Source: Pyrinomonas sp040289685 (GTDB lineage Bacteria > Acidobacteriota > Blastocatellia > Pyrinomonadales > Pyrinomonadaceae). From it: DNA of 64,000 bases. The position numbers and the translations under genes are program-made. How positions within the stretch are numbered: position 1 is the first letter of the stretch; each line of letters starts with the position of its first letter. The notes under the pieces were generated by a model. That model was not told the DNA's origin. It saw only the letters and a list, made by a program, of their open reading frames with translations, and did no database searches. The DNA is taken from NCBI RefSeq assembly GCF_040289685.1, contig NZ_PSLQ01000003.1, positions 1-64,000 of the forward strand. Reading direction: 5' to 3'. Shown here in pieces: positions 42,825 to 50,609 of the stretch.

Positions 42825-44507
42825 GTGGGTTTGACCGTTCTTGCCCTCTCGTTCGTCGTTTTGCTCGTCGCTGCTTATTTCGTCTACGGCGGTTGGGTGG
42901 CCCGGCAGTTTGCGCTCGACGATGCGCGAGCGACGCCGGCCAATCTCATCAACGATGGGGTTGATTTCGTCCCGACGCGCCCGTTCTATCTTTTCGGCCA
43001 ACATTTCGCGGCGATCGCCGCCGCCGGCCCCATCGCCGGACCCATTCTCGCTTGTCAGACGTGGGGGTGGTTGCCTTGCTTGATGTGGATCGGGCTTGGC
43101 GTTGTTTTGATCGGCGCGGTGCACGATTTTTCGAGTCTGACGGCTTCCGTGCGACACGGCGCGTGTTCGATCGCCGAGATCACGCGCGCTTCAATGGGCA
43201 AGCGCGCTGGTCTGGCGATGATGAGCTTCATTTGGATCGCGCTCGTCTACGTCATCGTCGCCTTCGCCGACATTACGGCTGGAACGTTCGTCGCCGGAAC
43301 GGAAGAGTTGCGACAAAACAGAGTCGGGTTCAATCCGGGCGGCGCAGTCGCCGCTGCCAGCATCATGTATCTTTCGCTCGCCGTCACCATGGGGCTGATT
43401 CAACGTTATTTGCGTCCGCCACTTTGGCTGGTGACGGCGATCTTCGTTCCGGCGACCTTTTTCGTCGCTTGGCTAGGAACGAAGATGTCGAACCTCTTTT
43501 CGCTCGATCACAAGACGTGGGGGCTACTGATTCTCGCCTATTGTTGCATCGCGTCGATCATCCCCGTCTGGCTGCTCTTGCAGCCGCGCGGGTATCTCGG
43601 CGGTTTCGTGCTTTATTCCGCGCTCGCCATCGGTGTGATCGGCCTCCTTTTCGGCGGCTACGAGATCAAACAGCCTGCTTTCAAGACGTGGGATGCGGGC
43701 GGGATGACGGGCGCGCTCTTCCCTTTTCTCTTCGTCACCATCGCGTGCGGCGCCTGTTCCGGCTTTCACGGTCTGGTCTGTTCGGGGACGACCTCCAAGC
43801 AAGTTGATCGCGAAACGCACATCCAGCTGGTCGGATATGGCGCGATGTTGGCCGAAGGGTTCGTCGCTTTGATCGCGCTCGTGACGGTGATGATCGTCGC
43901 ACAAGAGAATTTGAAGGGGCTTGCGCCAGGGACGATCTACGGCAACGGCATAGGCGAATTCATGACGTTGCTTGTCGGACGCGAGAACCTTTCGTTTGCG
44001 GTCACTTTTGGCGCGATGGCCTTTTCGACCTTCGTCTTCGATACGCTCGATGTTTGCATGCGTCTGGGCCGGTACATCGTGCAAGAGGTGACAGGGTGGC
44101 GCGGGCGCGCGGGCGCTGTGGCCGGAACGTTGATCACAGTGGCGTTGCCGGTCTACTTCATCGCTTTTGCGCGCGAAGGGGCGTGGGTCAAGTTCTGGAC
44201 GCTGTTCGGCGCCTCCAACCAGTTGCTTGCCGCGTTGACGTTGTTGGCCATCACGGTGTGGCTTTACCAAGCGCGACAACGAATATGGTTCACGCTCTGG
44301 CCGATGCTCTTCGTCCTGACGATCACGCTGTGGGCGTTGATCGAACTGGCCGTGGTCAATCTTCAAGCCTCGCGCGGATTGGACATCGAAATGGTCAACG
44401 CCGCCTCGGCGATCGCGCTCGTCTGTCTGGCGATCTTTCTGCTGTTCGTCGCCATCGTGCGACTACGCAAGGAAAGGCGTGGTTCGCTCGTTCCAGAACG
44501 CGCTTGA
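42825..44507 (+). CDS. Carbon starvation protein CstA family transporter
   Basis: A 560-residue protein with many hydrophobic segments. The N-terminal YGGWVARQFALDDARATPA, then DGVDFVPTRPFYLFGQHFAAIAAAGPIAGPILA, is the family signature. GACSGFHGLVCSGTTSKQVD is also characteristic. Family members take up pyruvate or peptides during carbon limitation. The GTG at 42825 follows CAGGAG by 8 bases. It lies 73 bases after the amino acid permease and may be cotranscribed, giving a nutrient-uptake pair. Confidence 0.93.
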   Translation: MGLTVLALSFVVLLVAAYFVYGGWVARQFALDDARATPANLINDGVDFVPTRPFYLFGQHFAAIAAAGPIAGPILACQTWGWLPCLMWIGLGVVLIGAVHDFSSLTASVRHGACSIAEITRASMGKRAGLAMMSFIWIALVYVIVAFADITAGTFVAGTEELRQNRVGFNPGGAVAAASIMYLSLAVTMGLIQRYLRPPLWLVTAIFVPATFFVAWLGTKMSNLFSLDHKTWGLLILAYCCIASIIPVWLLLQPRGYLGGFVLYSALAIGVIGLLFGGYEIKQPAFKTWDAGGMTGALFPFLFVTIACGACSGFHGLVCSGTTSKQVDRETHIQLVGYGAMLAEGFVALIALVTVMIVAQENLKGLAPGTIYGNGIGEFMTLLVGRENLSFAVTFGAMAFSTFVFDTLDVCMRLGRYIVQEVTGWRGRAGAVAGTLITVALPVYFIAFAREGAWVKFWTLFGASNQLLAALTLLAITVWLYQARQRIWFTLWPMLFVLTITLWALIELAVVNLQASRGLDIEMVNAASAIALVCLAIFLLFVAIVRLRKERRGSLVPERA

Positions 44508-44680
44508 TCCGAAAAACGAGCTGCAAACCTTTTCCTTGAGGAAGAGGGTAAGGCGCGTCACCCGGCTCGTGGTATTAAGGGCTGGACCGGCCCGGATCGC
44601 TTGTTCTGAAGGCGCGCGCGCTGGGAGTCGGTTGGCGCGACCGCTTCCTCGAGGTGTAACAAGGCTCTTGGTGGCAGGAA

Positions 44681-44716
44681 GGAATCCCCCGGACTTCAGG
44701 CGGGGAGGAGGTCAAC
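44681..44716 (+). repeat. Orphan IS200/IS605-type right end
   Basis: GGAATCCCCCGGACTTCAGG then CGGGGAGGAGGTCAAC has the layout of a TnpB-element right end: C-run, short loop with ACTTCA, G-run, GGTCAAC. The preceding 150 bases are GC-rich and could once have been TnpB 3' coding or scaffold DNA, but no domain survives. No other gene lies between 44508 and 44800. Confidence 0.5.
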
Positions 44717-44800
44717 GCCGATCGAAATAGCAAAGACCGGCGATAGCACAAACTTGGGCGGTGGTCCTGCGACTGGCTGCAACAAGCGCGTTGCCGATCA

Positions 44801-44837
44801 AAGAAAGAAGCCGGTGAGAGTGCGTTCCCCACCGGCT
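44801..44837 (-). terminator. Terminator of the RRM protein gene
   Basis: AGCCGGTG (minus strand, 44837-44830) pairs with CACCGGCT (44816-44809) around a 13-base loop, followed by TCTTTCTTT on the minus strand, 27 bases past the stop codon. Confidence 0.75.
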
Positions 44838-44863
44838 CCCTTTGTCGCTTATTGAAGCGCGCG

Positions 44864-45223
44864 TTACCAGCGCGGTTCGCGTCCGCCGCCGCGACGATGA
44901 TCGCGTCCACCGCGTCCGCCGCTGCCGCGACCGTAGCCACCGCCGCCGCTGTTGCGATTGAAGCCGCCGCGGTCGGTGCGCGGTTTGGCCTCATTGACGG
45001 TCAGGTTGCGCCCTTCAAAATCGCGTCCGTTGAACTGTTCGATGGCTGCTGCCGCCTCTTCCGAAGTCGCCATTTCAACGAAACCGAAACCGCGTGAGCG
45101 GCCCGTGTCGCGATCTTCGATCACCGAGGCTGATTCCACCGTGCCCGCTTGCGAAAATAGATCACGCAAGTCCTCGCTGGTTGTACGAAACGGGAGGTTC
45201 CCGACGAAAAGTTTGGTTGTCAT
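44864..45223 (-). CDS. Glycine-rich RRM RNA-binding protein
   Basis: A 119-residue protein with one RNA recognition motif. RNP2 is KLFVGNLPF at the N terminus and RNP1 is SRGFGFVEM near residue 45. The last 35 residues are glycine/arginine-rich (GGGGYGRGSGGRGGRDHRRG). Such proteins in cyanobacteria and other bacteria are often cold-induced and act as RNA chaperones. AAGAGGA precedes the start codon. A terminator follows, so it is a single-gene transcript. Confidence 0.95.
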   Translation of the reverse strand: MTTKLFVGNLPFRTTSEDLRDLFSQAGTVESASVIEDRDTGRSRGFGFVEMATSEEAAAAIEQFNGRDFEGRNLTVNEAKPRTDRGGFNRNSGGGGYGRGSGGRGGRDHRRGGGREPRW

Positions 45224-45598
45224 TTTCTATCCTCTTAGAAGGTTACGGGAAGTGCGGGCTAATCCAATCGCGGACTCGAACCAGAGACTTGCGCGACGCG
45301 AGCGACACGCCCGACTCTTCCGAAAAACTATCAACCGACCTCACTCTCTTCTCAGCCGAACGCTGTCGCTCTTTGTGGTCGCGGCCTAGCGCATCGCCGC
45401 CGATGCGCGAGAGCAGGAACTCAAAACGCGACGATTATGCACCTTCCGGCGGCGAAGCGCAAGGGGCGGCAGCATGAAATGGCGTCCGTGTGATAAAGGG
45501 CGGCGCGGTCACAAAACGGGCGATGAAAAGATGGCGGGAGCGGGGACGCCTCGGACAAGGAAACAAACGACGAAGAGAATGTTAGAATCGAGCGCGCC
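45224..45598. other. Divergent intergenic region
   Basis: About 375 bases between the RRM gene and the CDF-like gene, presumably with both promoters and the RRM leader. The stretch GGACTCGAACC near 45272 resembles a tRNA T loop on the minus strand, but the flanking stems do not pair. No gene is supported. Confidence 0.35.
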
Positions 45599-46225
45599 AT
45601 GAGACGAGCAGAGGAACAACGGGCCGATGTCGTGCGACACGGCTTGCGCTTGGGGGTGCTCACGGTCGGTTGGAACGCGCTCGAAGCTCTGATCAGCATC
45701 GTCGCCGGAACAGTTGCTGGCAGCATCGCGCTCATCGGTTTCGGTCTTGATTCCGTCATCGAAACATCTTCGGGCGCGGTGATGTTCTGGCGCTTGGCGA
45801 CCGATCGCGATGGGACACGACGCGATGCGCGCGAGCGGCGGGCGCTTCGTCTGATCGGCTTCTGTTTCCTCGCGCTCGCCGCTTACGTCGGCTACGAAGC
45901 GACCGCGTCTTTGATCGCACGCGAGGCTCCGGACGCAAGTCCCATCGGGATCGCGCTTGCAACCTTGTCACTGATCGTCATGCCGTTGCTGGCGCGCGCG
46001 AAGAGAAAGGTTGCGGGCGAAATCGGCAGCCACGCGATGCGTGCCGACGCTCGACAGACGGACATCTGCGCTTACCTGTCGGCCATCCTGCTCGGCGGTC
46101 TCGTGCTCAACGCGCTTTTCGGTTGGTGGTGGGCCGATGCGGTTGCCGCGCTGCTGATGACGCCGATCATCGTCAAAGAAGGCGTACAGGCTTTGCGCGG
46201 CAAAAGTTGCGCTGGTTGCTGTTGA
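45599..46225 (+). CDS. Cation transporter of the CDF superfamily (short form)
   Basis: A 208-residue protein with about six membrane segments. GSIALIGFGLDSVIETSSG carries the conserved aspartate of the cation diffusion facilitator transport site, and HAMRADARQTDICAYLSA the matching site near helix five. The C-terminal cytoplasmic metal-binding domain of full CDF proteins is missing, as in TMEM163-like members. The tail CAGCC holds two cysteines plus one nearby and might bind metal. Zinc or another divalent ion is the likely substrate. Confidence 0.85.
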   Translation: MRRAEEQRADVVRHGLRLGVLTVGWNALEALISIVAGTVAGSIALIGFGLDSVIETSSGAVMFWRLATDRDGTRRDARERRALRLIGFCFLALAAYVGYEATASLIAREAPDASPIGIALATLSLIVMPLLARAKRKVAGEIGSHAMRADARQTDICAYLSAILLGGLVLNALFGWWWADAVAALLMTPIIVKEGVQALRGKSCAGCC

Positions 46226-46416
46226 TCTGCGAGTTGCCGATGCGCATCGCATCTGGCCGTAGGTGAACCTCCAAAAGTGCCGTCGCTCTTTCGCGCAATG
46301 CGCCCCTCGGTACCGCGGTTCGGCGCCTCAAGTTAAACGGCTGACGAGGCGGGCTTCGTGCGGCGCGCCTTTTGAGCTTTCTATGCGACATCTCACGCGA
46401 CTAGATCCGACGGCGC

Positions 46417-46686
46417 GTGAGCAATCCGAGTTTGGTCTTACAGTCCGAAAGCGATCGCGCGCTGTTGGAAGAGGCTTCCCAAAGCGCCGCTGATGTCGGT
46501 ATAATGCCCGACCGGGCGCACAAAAAGCGCTCGACCCGTCGCACTCGGAAGCCGAAAGGGCCATCCGCTCAGGCGAAAGCTGCGGAGCGCAAAGCCGTCG
46601 ACCTAAACGCCGCACGGCGCATGGTCGAGACGGTTGCCGAAGTTGAAGAGGGACGCAATGACCCTGGCGAAAGCGCCTTCCCCTGA
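46417..46686 (+). CDS. Small basic protein of unknown function
   Basis: An 89-codon frame starting at GTG. The middle is strongly basic (DRAHKKRSTRRTRKPKGPSA) and the end acidic with a helix-like stretch (ARRMVETVAEVEEGRN). An ATG at 46504 would give a 60-residue version. Neither start has a good ribosome site. It might bind nucleic acid. I do not recognise a family. Confidence 0.35.
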   Translation: MSNPSLVLQSESDRALLEEASQSAADVGIMPDRAHKKRSTRRTRKPKGPSAQAKAAERKAVDLNAARRMVETVAEVEEGRNDPGESAFP

Positions 46687-46791
46687 GTTCGTCAGCTTCC
46701 ACCCGACGCGCAGCGACGAAAGACCGCCAACCGACTTTCGACCAGCGCAGGCGACGGAAGAGATCAAATCGAGGAGCGTTTTACGAAGCTT

Positions 46792-47202
46792 ATGCGAAAA
46801 AATTTTTTTCTCGCGTTGCTGGCCTTTGCTGTCGCTTCATTCGTCGGATCGTTGCCGTCCAGCGCGCAAAATCCTGCGCCCGCGCAGACAGAGGAGATCC
46901 CCAACATGGGGCGCGCCCCAAAAGAGCCGAACGGCATCGGACGGCTTGATCTGCGCGTCTTCGATGAAAGTGGTCGCCCCATCAAGAACGCTTACGCTAA
47001 ACTCGAATCAACGCGCACAGATGGTTTCTTCTGCGAATCCTGGGGGTACACGGATGCGCGCGGCGTCGCCGTGCTCCCGCCGCTTCACATGGGGCGTCTG
47101 AAGCTGATCGTGAAAGCTCCAGGCTACCAAAAACAGACGCTGACGATTCCGGCGAGCAACCTTTCGGAGCCCGTCCGCGTGACGCTGGTGCGCAAAAAGT
47201 AA
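46792..47202 (+). CDS. Secreted protein with a carboxypeptidase-regulatory-like domain
   Basis: A 136-residue exported protein. The signal peptide is residues 1-25 (LALLAFAVASFVGSLPSSA). A proline-rich linker leads to one beta-sandwich domain (RLDLRVFDESGRPIKNAYAK to LIVKAPGYQKQTLTI), the same fold type as the N-terminal domain of the TonB receptor in this window. As a single domain it may bind another envelope protein or a surface polymer. No partner gene is apparent. Confidence 0.8.
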   Translation: MRKNFFLALLAFAVASFVGSLPSSAQNPAPAQTEEIPNMGRAPKEPNGIGRLDLRVFDESGRPIKNAYAKLESTRTDGFFCESWGYTDARGVAVLPPLHMGRLKLIVKAPGYQKQTLTIPASNLSEPVRVTLVRKK

Positions 47203-47672
47203 CGCGTCAAGGCTGCGAACCTGTTGCCGCGCCGACCCCCCGAAATAGGGGCGCGCCTCTTCTCTATGGGGACCGGATCTCTTCTTGGAAGTTGACATCC
47301 TCCCCACGGCTAAAGCCGGGGGGCTCCGCGCCGCCGCAATCTGATGAAAAGACGCGCGTCGTCCAGACGCGAAGCGCGCAACGCTGCCCATTTTCGATCA
47401 CACCGACGGCGGTCCTGCTGCCTCGACCCAGAGTGCAACTCACGAGGCGCGCAACACGGCTCGACCGCCACAGCTTGCGTCGAAACCACAACCGGTAGTG
47501 GTATTTAAATGGCCCGCGGTCGGTTGATTTGAGTGGGCGCTGGAACGAAATCGTTGTTGGCGCTGTCGTTGGGCGCCATGTGCCAGACGGTTCAGCGTCG
47601 CAAATATTGCGACGCGGTCGCGAGCATCGGCGCTGCTCGTCGGTGTGACCTTTGACGCGCAAAGCGCCGACT
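47203..47672. other. Intergenic region with an orphan end hairpin
   Basis: About 470 bases. Apart from the hairpin at 47291-47330 and the shared 14-mer at 47339, I find no gene. A minus-strand frame of 132 codons (47264-47662) crosses the hairpin and ends in a TnpB-like tail pattern (EPPGFSRGEDVNF), but the rest has no homology that I can see. Confidence 0.4.
47291..47330 (-). repeat. Orphan IS200/IS605- or ISC-type end hairpin
   Basis: GTTGACATCCTCCCCACGGC then TAAAGCCGGGGGGCTCC. It is nearly identical to the hairpin at 40552-40588. On the plus strand it also aligns with the right end of the IscB element: both share CTCCCCA, CCGGGG and GCGCC, and both are followed by AATCTGATGAAAAG (47339-47352 and 33135-33148). 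Confidence 0.6.
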
Positions 47673-48236
47673 TCAGCCGTCCATCTCCGCTGACGCGCTC
47701 TTCAACAAACGACGAAAGTTCGCGCGAAGCTTGGCCACTTTGGGCGCGACCACTGCCCGGCAGTAGGGCTGTTGCGAATTACGCCGAAAGTATTCCTGGT
47801 GGTATTCTTCGGCTCGGTAGAACTCCGAAGCCGGAACGACCTCGGTGACGATTGGATCGGGCCAAACCTTGGCCCTCTCCAGTTCGGCGATCACTTCTTG
47901 CGCGATCCTGTGTTGTTCGGGAGAGTGGTAGAAGATAGCCGAGCGGTATTGCGTTCCGATATCTGCACCTTGGCGATTCAAGGTCGTTGGATCGTGAATC
48001 GCAAAAAAGACCTCAAGGAGTTCCCGATAACTGACCTGTCGCGGGTCGAAGGTTATCTGCACGGCTTCGGCGTGACCGGTCGCGCCCGTGCAGACTTGTT
48101 GGTAAGTCGGGTGCGGAACATATCCTCCGGTGTAGCCTGAGACCACCTGCTCAACGCCGCGCACCTCACAAAAGACCGCTTCCAAACACCAGAAGCAGCC
48201 GCCCGCTAAAGTCGCTATCTCTTCTCTTTGGCTCAT
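47673..48236 (-). CDS. msrA: Peptide-methionine (S)-S-oxide reductase
   Basis: A 187-residue enzyme that repairs oxidised methionine. The catalytic motif is GGCFWCLEAVF, followed by VVSGYTGGYVPHPTYQQV. HAEAVQITFDP and FFAIHDPTTLNRQGADIGTQYRS are conserved. The ATG at 48236 (MSQREEIATLAGG) gives normal length; the frame from 48368 runs into repeats upstream. No msrB is fused or adjacent. Confidence 0.95.
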   Translation of the reverse strand: MSQREEIATLAGGCFWCLEAVFCEVRGVEQVVSGYTGGYVPHPTYQQVCTGATGHAEAVQITFDPRQVSYRELLEVFFAIHDPTTLNRQGADIGTQYRSAIFYHSPEQHRIAQEVIAELERAKVWPDPIVTEVVPASEFYRAEEYHQEYFRRNSQQPYCRAVVAPKVAKLRANFRRLLKSASAEMDG

Positions 48237-48715
48237 CTTTTGTCGCTCGCTTGACGCGAAGCATGACACAAGAGCGCGCGCGTTCGCAAGAGCGCAAAGC
48301 GTTTCAATCGCTTCGCATAACAGCGACTCATTCTCGGATTTGGTTTTCGTCACGCGACAGTCGCGCACGTTTCAATCGCTTCGCGGCAACTCATTCTCTA
48401 TGGCGTGCGGTTAGCAAGAGTGCGAGATGTTCTAATGCCAAGTGAAATCGCTCTTCCTGCGCGCGTAACGACGAGATGGTGATCGTCAACGCCAACGAAC
48501 CGACGAGCGCGCTTCCCGCACGCACGTGGCGACAAAGTAGCGGAAAAAGAGCCGAGCGGGACTCAACCACGCCCCTGCTGCACGCGCGTGGCGACGAAGG
48601 CGCCGCGCCGCTGTCGCGAAGCAGGGCAAGGCGCGTTGCGCCATCTTGCTCTCGCGTCTCGTCTATGCGATATTGAGAGCACAGACGGCTTCTCCCCCGC
48701 CGCTTCCAAAACCCG
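48237..48715. other. Intergenic region with two direct-repeat pairs
   Basis: CGTTTCAATCGCTTCGC is perfectly repeated at 48300-48316 and 48368-48384 (offset 68), and ACTCATTCTC follows both copies. A second 20-base block, GCACGCACGTGGCGACAAAG at 48518, recurs with two changes at 48580 (offset 62). With only two copies each it is not a CRISPR array. The promoter of the response regulator gene should lie at the right end. Confidence 0.6.
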
Positions 48716-49132
48716 ATGTCGCAGGAAACGACACCTTTGACTTCGTCTGACGACGGCAGCGACCCCAGCCGGCTCGTGCTCGTCGTCGATGATTTGCCGG
48801 ACAACGTGACGGTGGTGCGCATGATGCTCGAGCGTCGCGGGTTTCGCGTCATCACGGCGCAGGATGGGGCCGAAGCGGTGGACCTTGCGCGGCGGCTTCG
48901 CCCTGACATCATCTTGATGGATATCGGCATGCCGGGTACCGATGGATTGGAAGCCGCGCTGCAGATCAAACGCGACCCGCAACTGCGCCGGGTGCCGATT
49001 GTGGCGGTGACGGCTTTCAACACCGGCGGCTTTCGCCGCGCCGCCTGGGAGGCGGGATTCGACGGCTACTTGGCCAAGCCTTTCGATGCCGAGCAGGCCA
49101 TCTACTTGATCAAGAAGCTTCTCGAACGCTAG
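48716..49132 (+). CDS. Single-domain response regulator (CheY-like)
   Basis: A 138-residue protein. After an acidic, serine-rich N-terminal tail of about 20 residues comes a receiver domain: VLVVDDLPDN acidic pocket, IILMDIGMPGTDG phosphoacceptor and YLAKPF lysine. There is no output domain and no kinase gene nearby. The form is typical of regulators that act through a hybrid kinase or phosphorelay. Confidence 0.9.
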   Translation: MSQETTPLTSSDDGSDPSRLVLVVDDLPDNVTVVRMMLERRGFRVITAQDGAEAVDLARRLRPDIILMDIGMPGTDGLEAALQIKRDPQLRRVPIVAVTAFNTGGFRRAAWEAGFDGYLAKPFDAEQAIYLIKKLLER

Positions 49133-49216
49133 GGCGCGTCGCGCGATTGAGTTTTTGCATCGCGGCGCGCGCTTTCTGCATGCCTTTGCCTTCGGGCTTG
49201 GGGCGGATAACCGCGC

Positions 49217-50560
49217 TCACAGAAAACCGAGGTTGGGCGTGGAGAAGCGTCCGATGTTGGGAAAGACCGAAGTCAGTTCCGATGTTGGCAGTCCGAACCA
49301 GAGGGCGAGCGTGGCGCCATACTGGTCCACCGCGACGTTGGGTATCCACCGCCCTTCATTGCTTGCATCATCGGGGCCGCCGATGGCGAGCGTTGGATAG
49401 CGACCGTAGAAATCGCCCCCGCGCACGGCCCCGCCCATGATGAAGTGATGGCTGCCCCATGCGTGGTCCGTGCCGCCGCCGGCTGCCGGTTTGAATGTGC
49501 GCCCGAAATCCGAGAGGGTGAAGGTGGTCACCGAGGTGGCGACGCCGAGTTCAACGGTTGCCGCGTAAAAAGCGCGCATCGCCTGCCCGAGTTGTGTAAG
49601 CAGACTGGCTTGCGTCGGCAATTGGTTGTTGTGCGTGTCGAATCCGCCGAGCGAGCAGAAGAAGATCTGGCGACGTGCGCCGAGCGACCCGCGCGCGGCG
49701 ATGATCTTGGCGACTTGTTGCAATTGCCTGCCGAGCGAGGTGGACGGAAATTGCGTCTGCAAGGGCGCTGCGTTTGACAAAGCTTGGTTGAGCAATTGGC
49801 TGTTGGCGATAGCTTGTTCGGTCAACTCGCTCGCTTTGCGGACCAGTTCCATTTCGGTATCCACGCGAAGCAACTGACGCAAAGCTTCGAGGCGCGTTCT
49901 TTCTGTCGGCGACGTGCCGAATCCGCGAAGTCCGAAAGACGAGCCGGGCACGAGCGCGAGCGGACGAGCTTGCGCCCCGGTCGCAAACAGGCTCGATCCG
50001 GCGACCGAGATCAGAATGGGGAATTGTTCGTTAGCGCCCAATCGGTCGGCTAGTCTGCCAGCCCAACCGGTGCGGCTCGGTTGATCGGAGATCGACGCTT
50101 GCCACTGCGCTTGTTGGTCGGAATGGGAAAAGAGGCTATCAGGGCGTTGCGCGCCGCGAAGATATTGGTCGCGCGTGATGGGTTCGACCAGCGTCCCGAC
50201 GTTGCACAGGACGGCTAACCTTCGCTCGCTCCACAGATCGTGAATATCGCGCAAAGACGGATGCAGACCGAAACGCAAACTCATACTCGACGGCGTGATC
50301 GGCAGCAGATCGGATTGTGGGATGGCGAGCGTGCCGCGCACCGAAGCGTAGGCTTGGTACTCGGCCGTTTCCGCCGGGATGATGGTGTTGTTGCCGTCGT
50401 TGCCGCCATAAAGGAAGATGCTGACCAGCGCGCGGTAATCGTTCGATTCCTGCTGCAAAAAGGCGCTCGCCCAGCCGAGCCGGTGAAATCCCTCCATGAA
50501 AGCCGCCGCGCCGATGGCGTGTGCGATGCGTTTGATGAACTCTCGCCGCGAATGGAACAT
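49217..50560 (-). CDS. DUF1501 domain-containing protein
   Basis: A 447-residue protein of the DUF1501 (sulfatase-like fold) family. The N terminus RREFIKRIAHAIGAAAFMEG resembles a Tat-type export signal with one arginine pair. Family motifs include VSIFLYGGNDGNNTIIP, FCSLGGFDTHNNQ, FTLSDFGRTFKPAAGGGTDHAWGSHHFIMGG. GAGGAG precedes the start. It lies 49 bases after the DUF1800 gene and the two form an operon, a pairing common in Planctomycetes and Acidobacteriota. A role in an exported complex is assumed but unknown. Confidence 0.92.
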   Translation of the reverse strand: MFHSRREFIKRIAHAIGAAAFMEGFHRLGWASAFLQQESNDYRALVSIFLYGGNDGNNTIIPAETAEYQAYASVRGTLAIPQSDLLPITPSSMSLRFGLHPSLRDIHDLWSERRLAVLCNVGTLVEPITRDQYLRGAQRPDSLFSHSDQQAQWQASISDQPSRTGWAGRLADRLGANEQFPILISVAGSSLFATGAQARPLALVPGSSFGLRGFGTSPTERTRLEALRQLLRVDTEMELVRKASELTEQAIANSQLLNQALSNAAPLQTQFPSTSLGRQLQQVAKIIAARGSLGARRQIFFCSLGGFDTHNNQLPTQASLLTQLGQAMRAFYAATVELGVATSVTTFTLSDFGRTFKPAAGGGTDHAWGSHHFIMGGAVRGGDFYGRYPTLAIGGPDDASNEGRWIPNVAVDQYGATLALWFGLPTSELTSVFPNIGRFSTPNLGFL

Positions 50561-50609
50561 TTTCGTTTCTCCTCGAAGATCTAGAAATCGTCCGCCTCTT
50601 TGTGAGGCG

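Noticed and set aside
45262..45300. T-loop-like stretch (GGACTCGAACC) upstream of the RRM gene as a tRNA
   Set aside because: The stems around the loop do not pair beyond two or three bases and no other tRNA arm fits on either strand.
46500..46505. TATAAT as a promoter for a downstream gene
   Set aside because: It overlaps a possible ATG and has no -35 hexamer at usable spacing.
48300..48384. GTTTCAATCG-type repeat that recalls a CRISPR repeat
   Set aside because: Only two copies, 68 bases apart, with no third unit and no cas gene; better described as one of the local repeat pairs.
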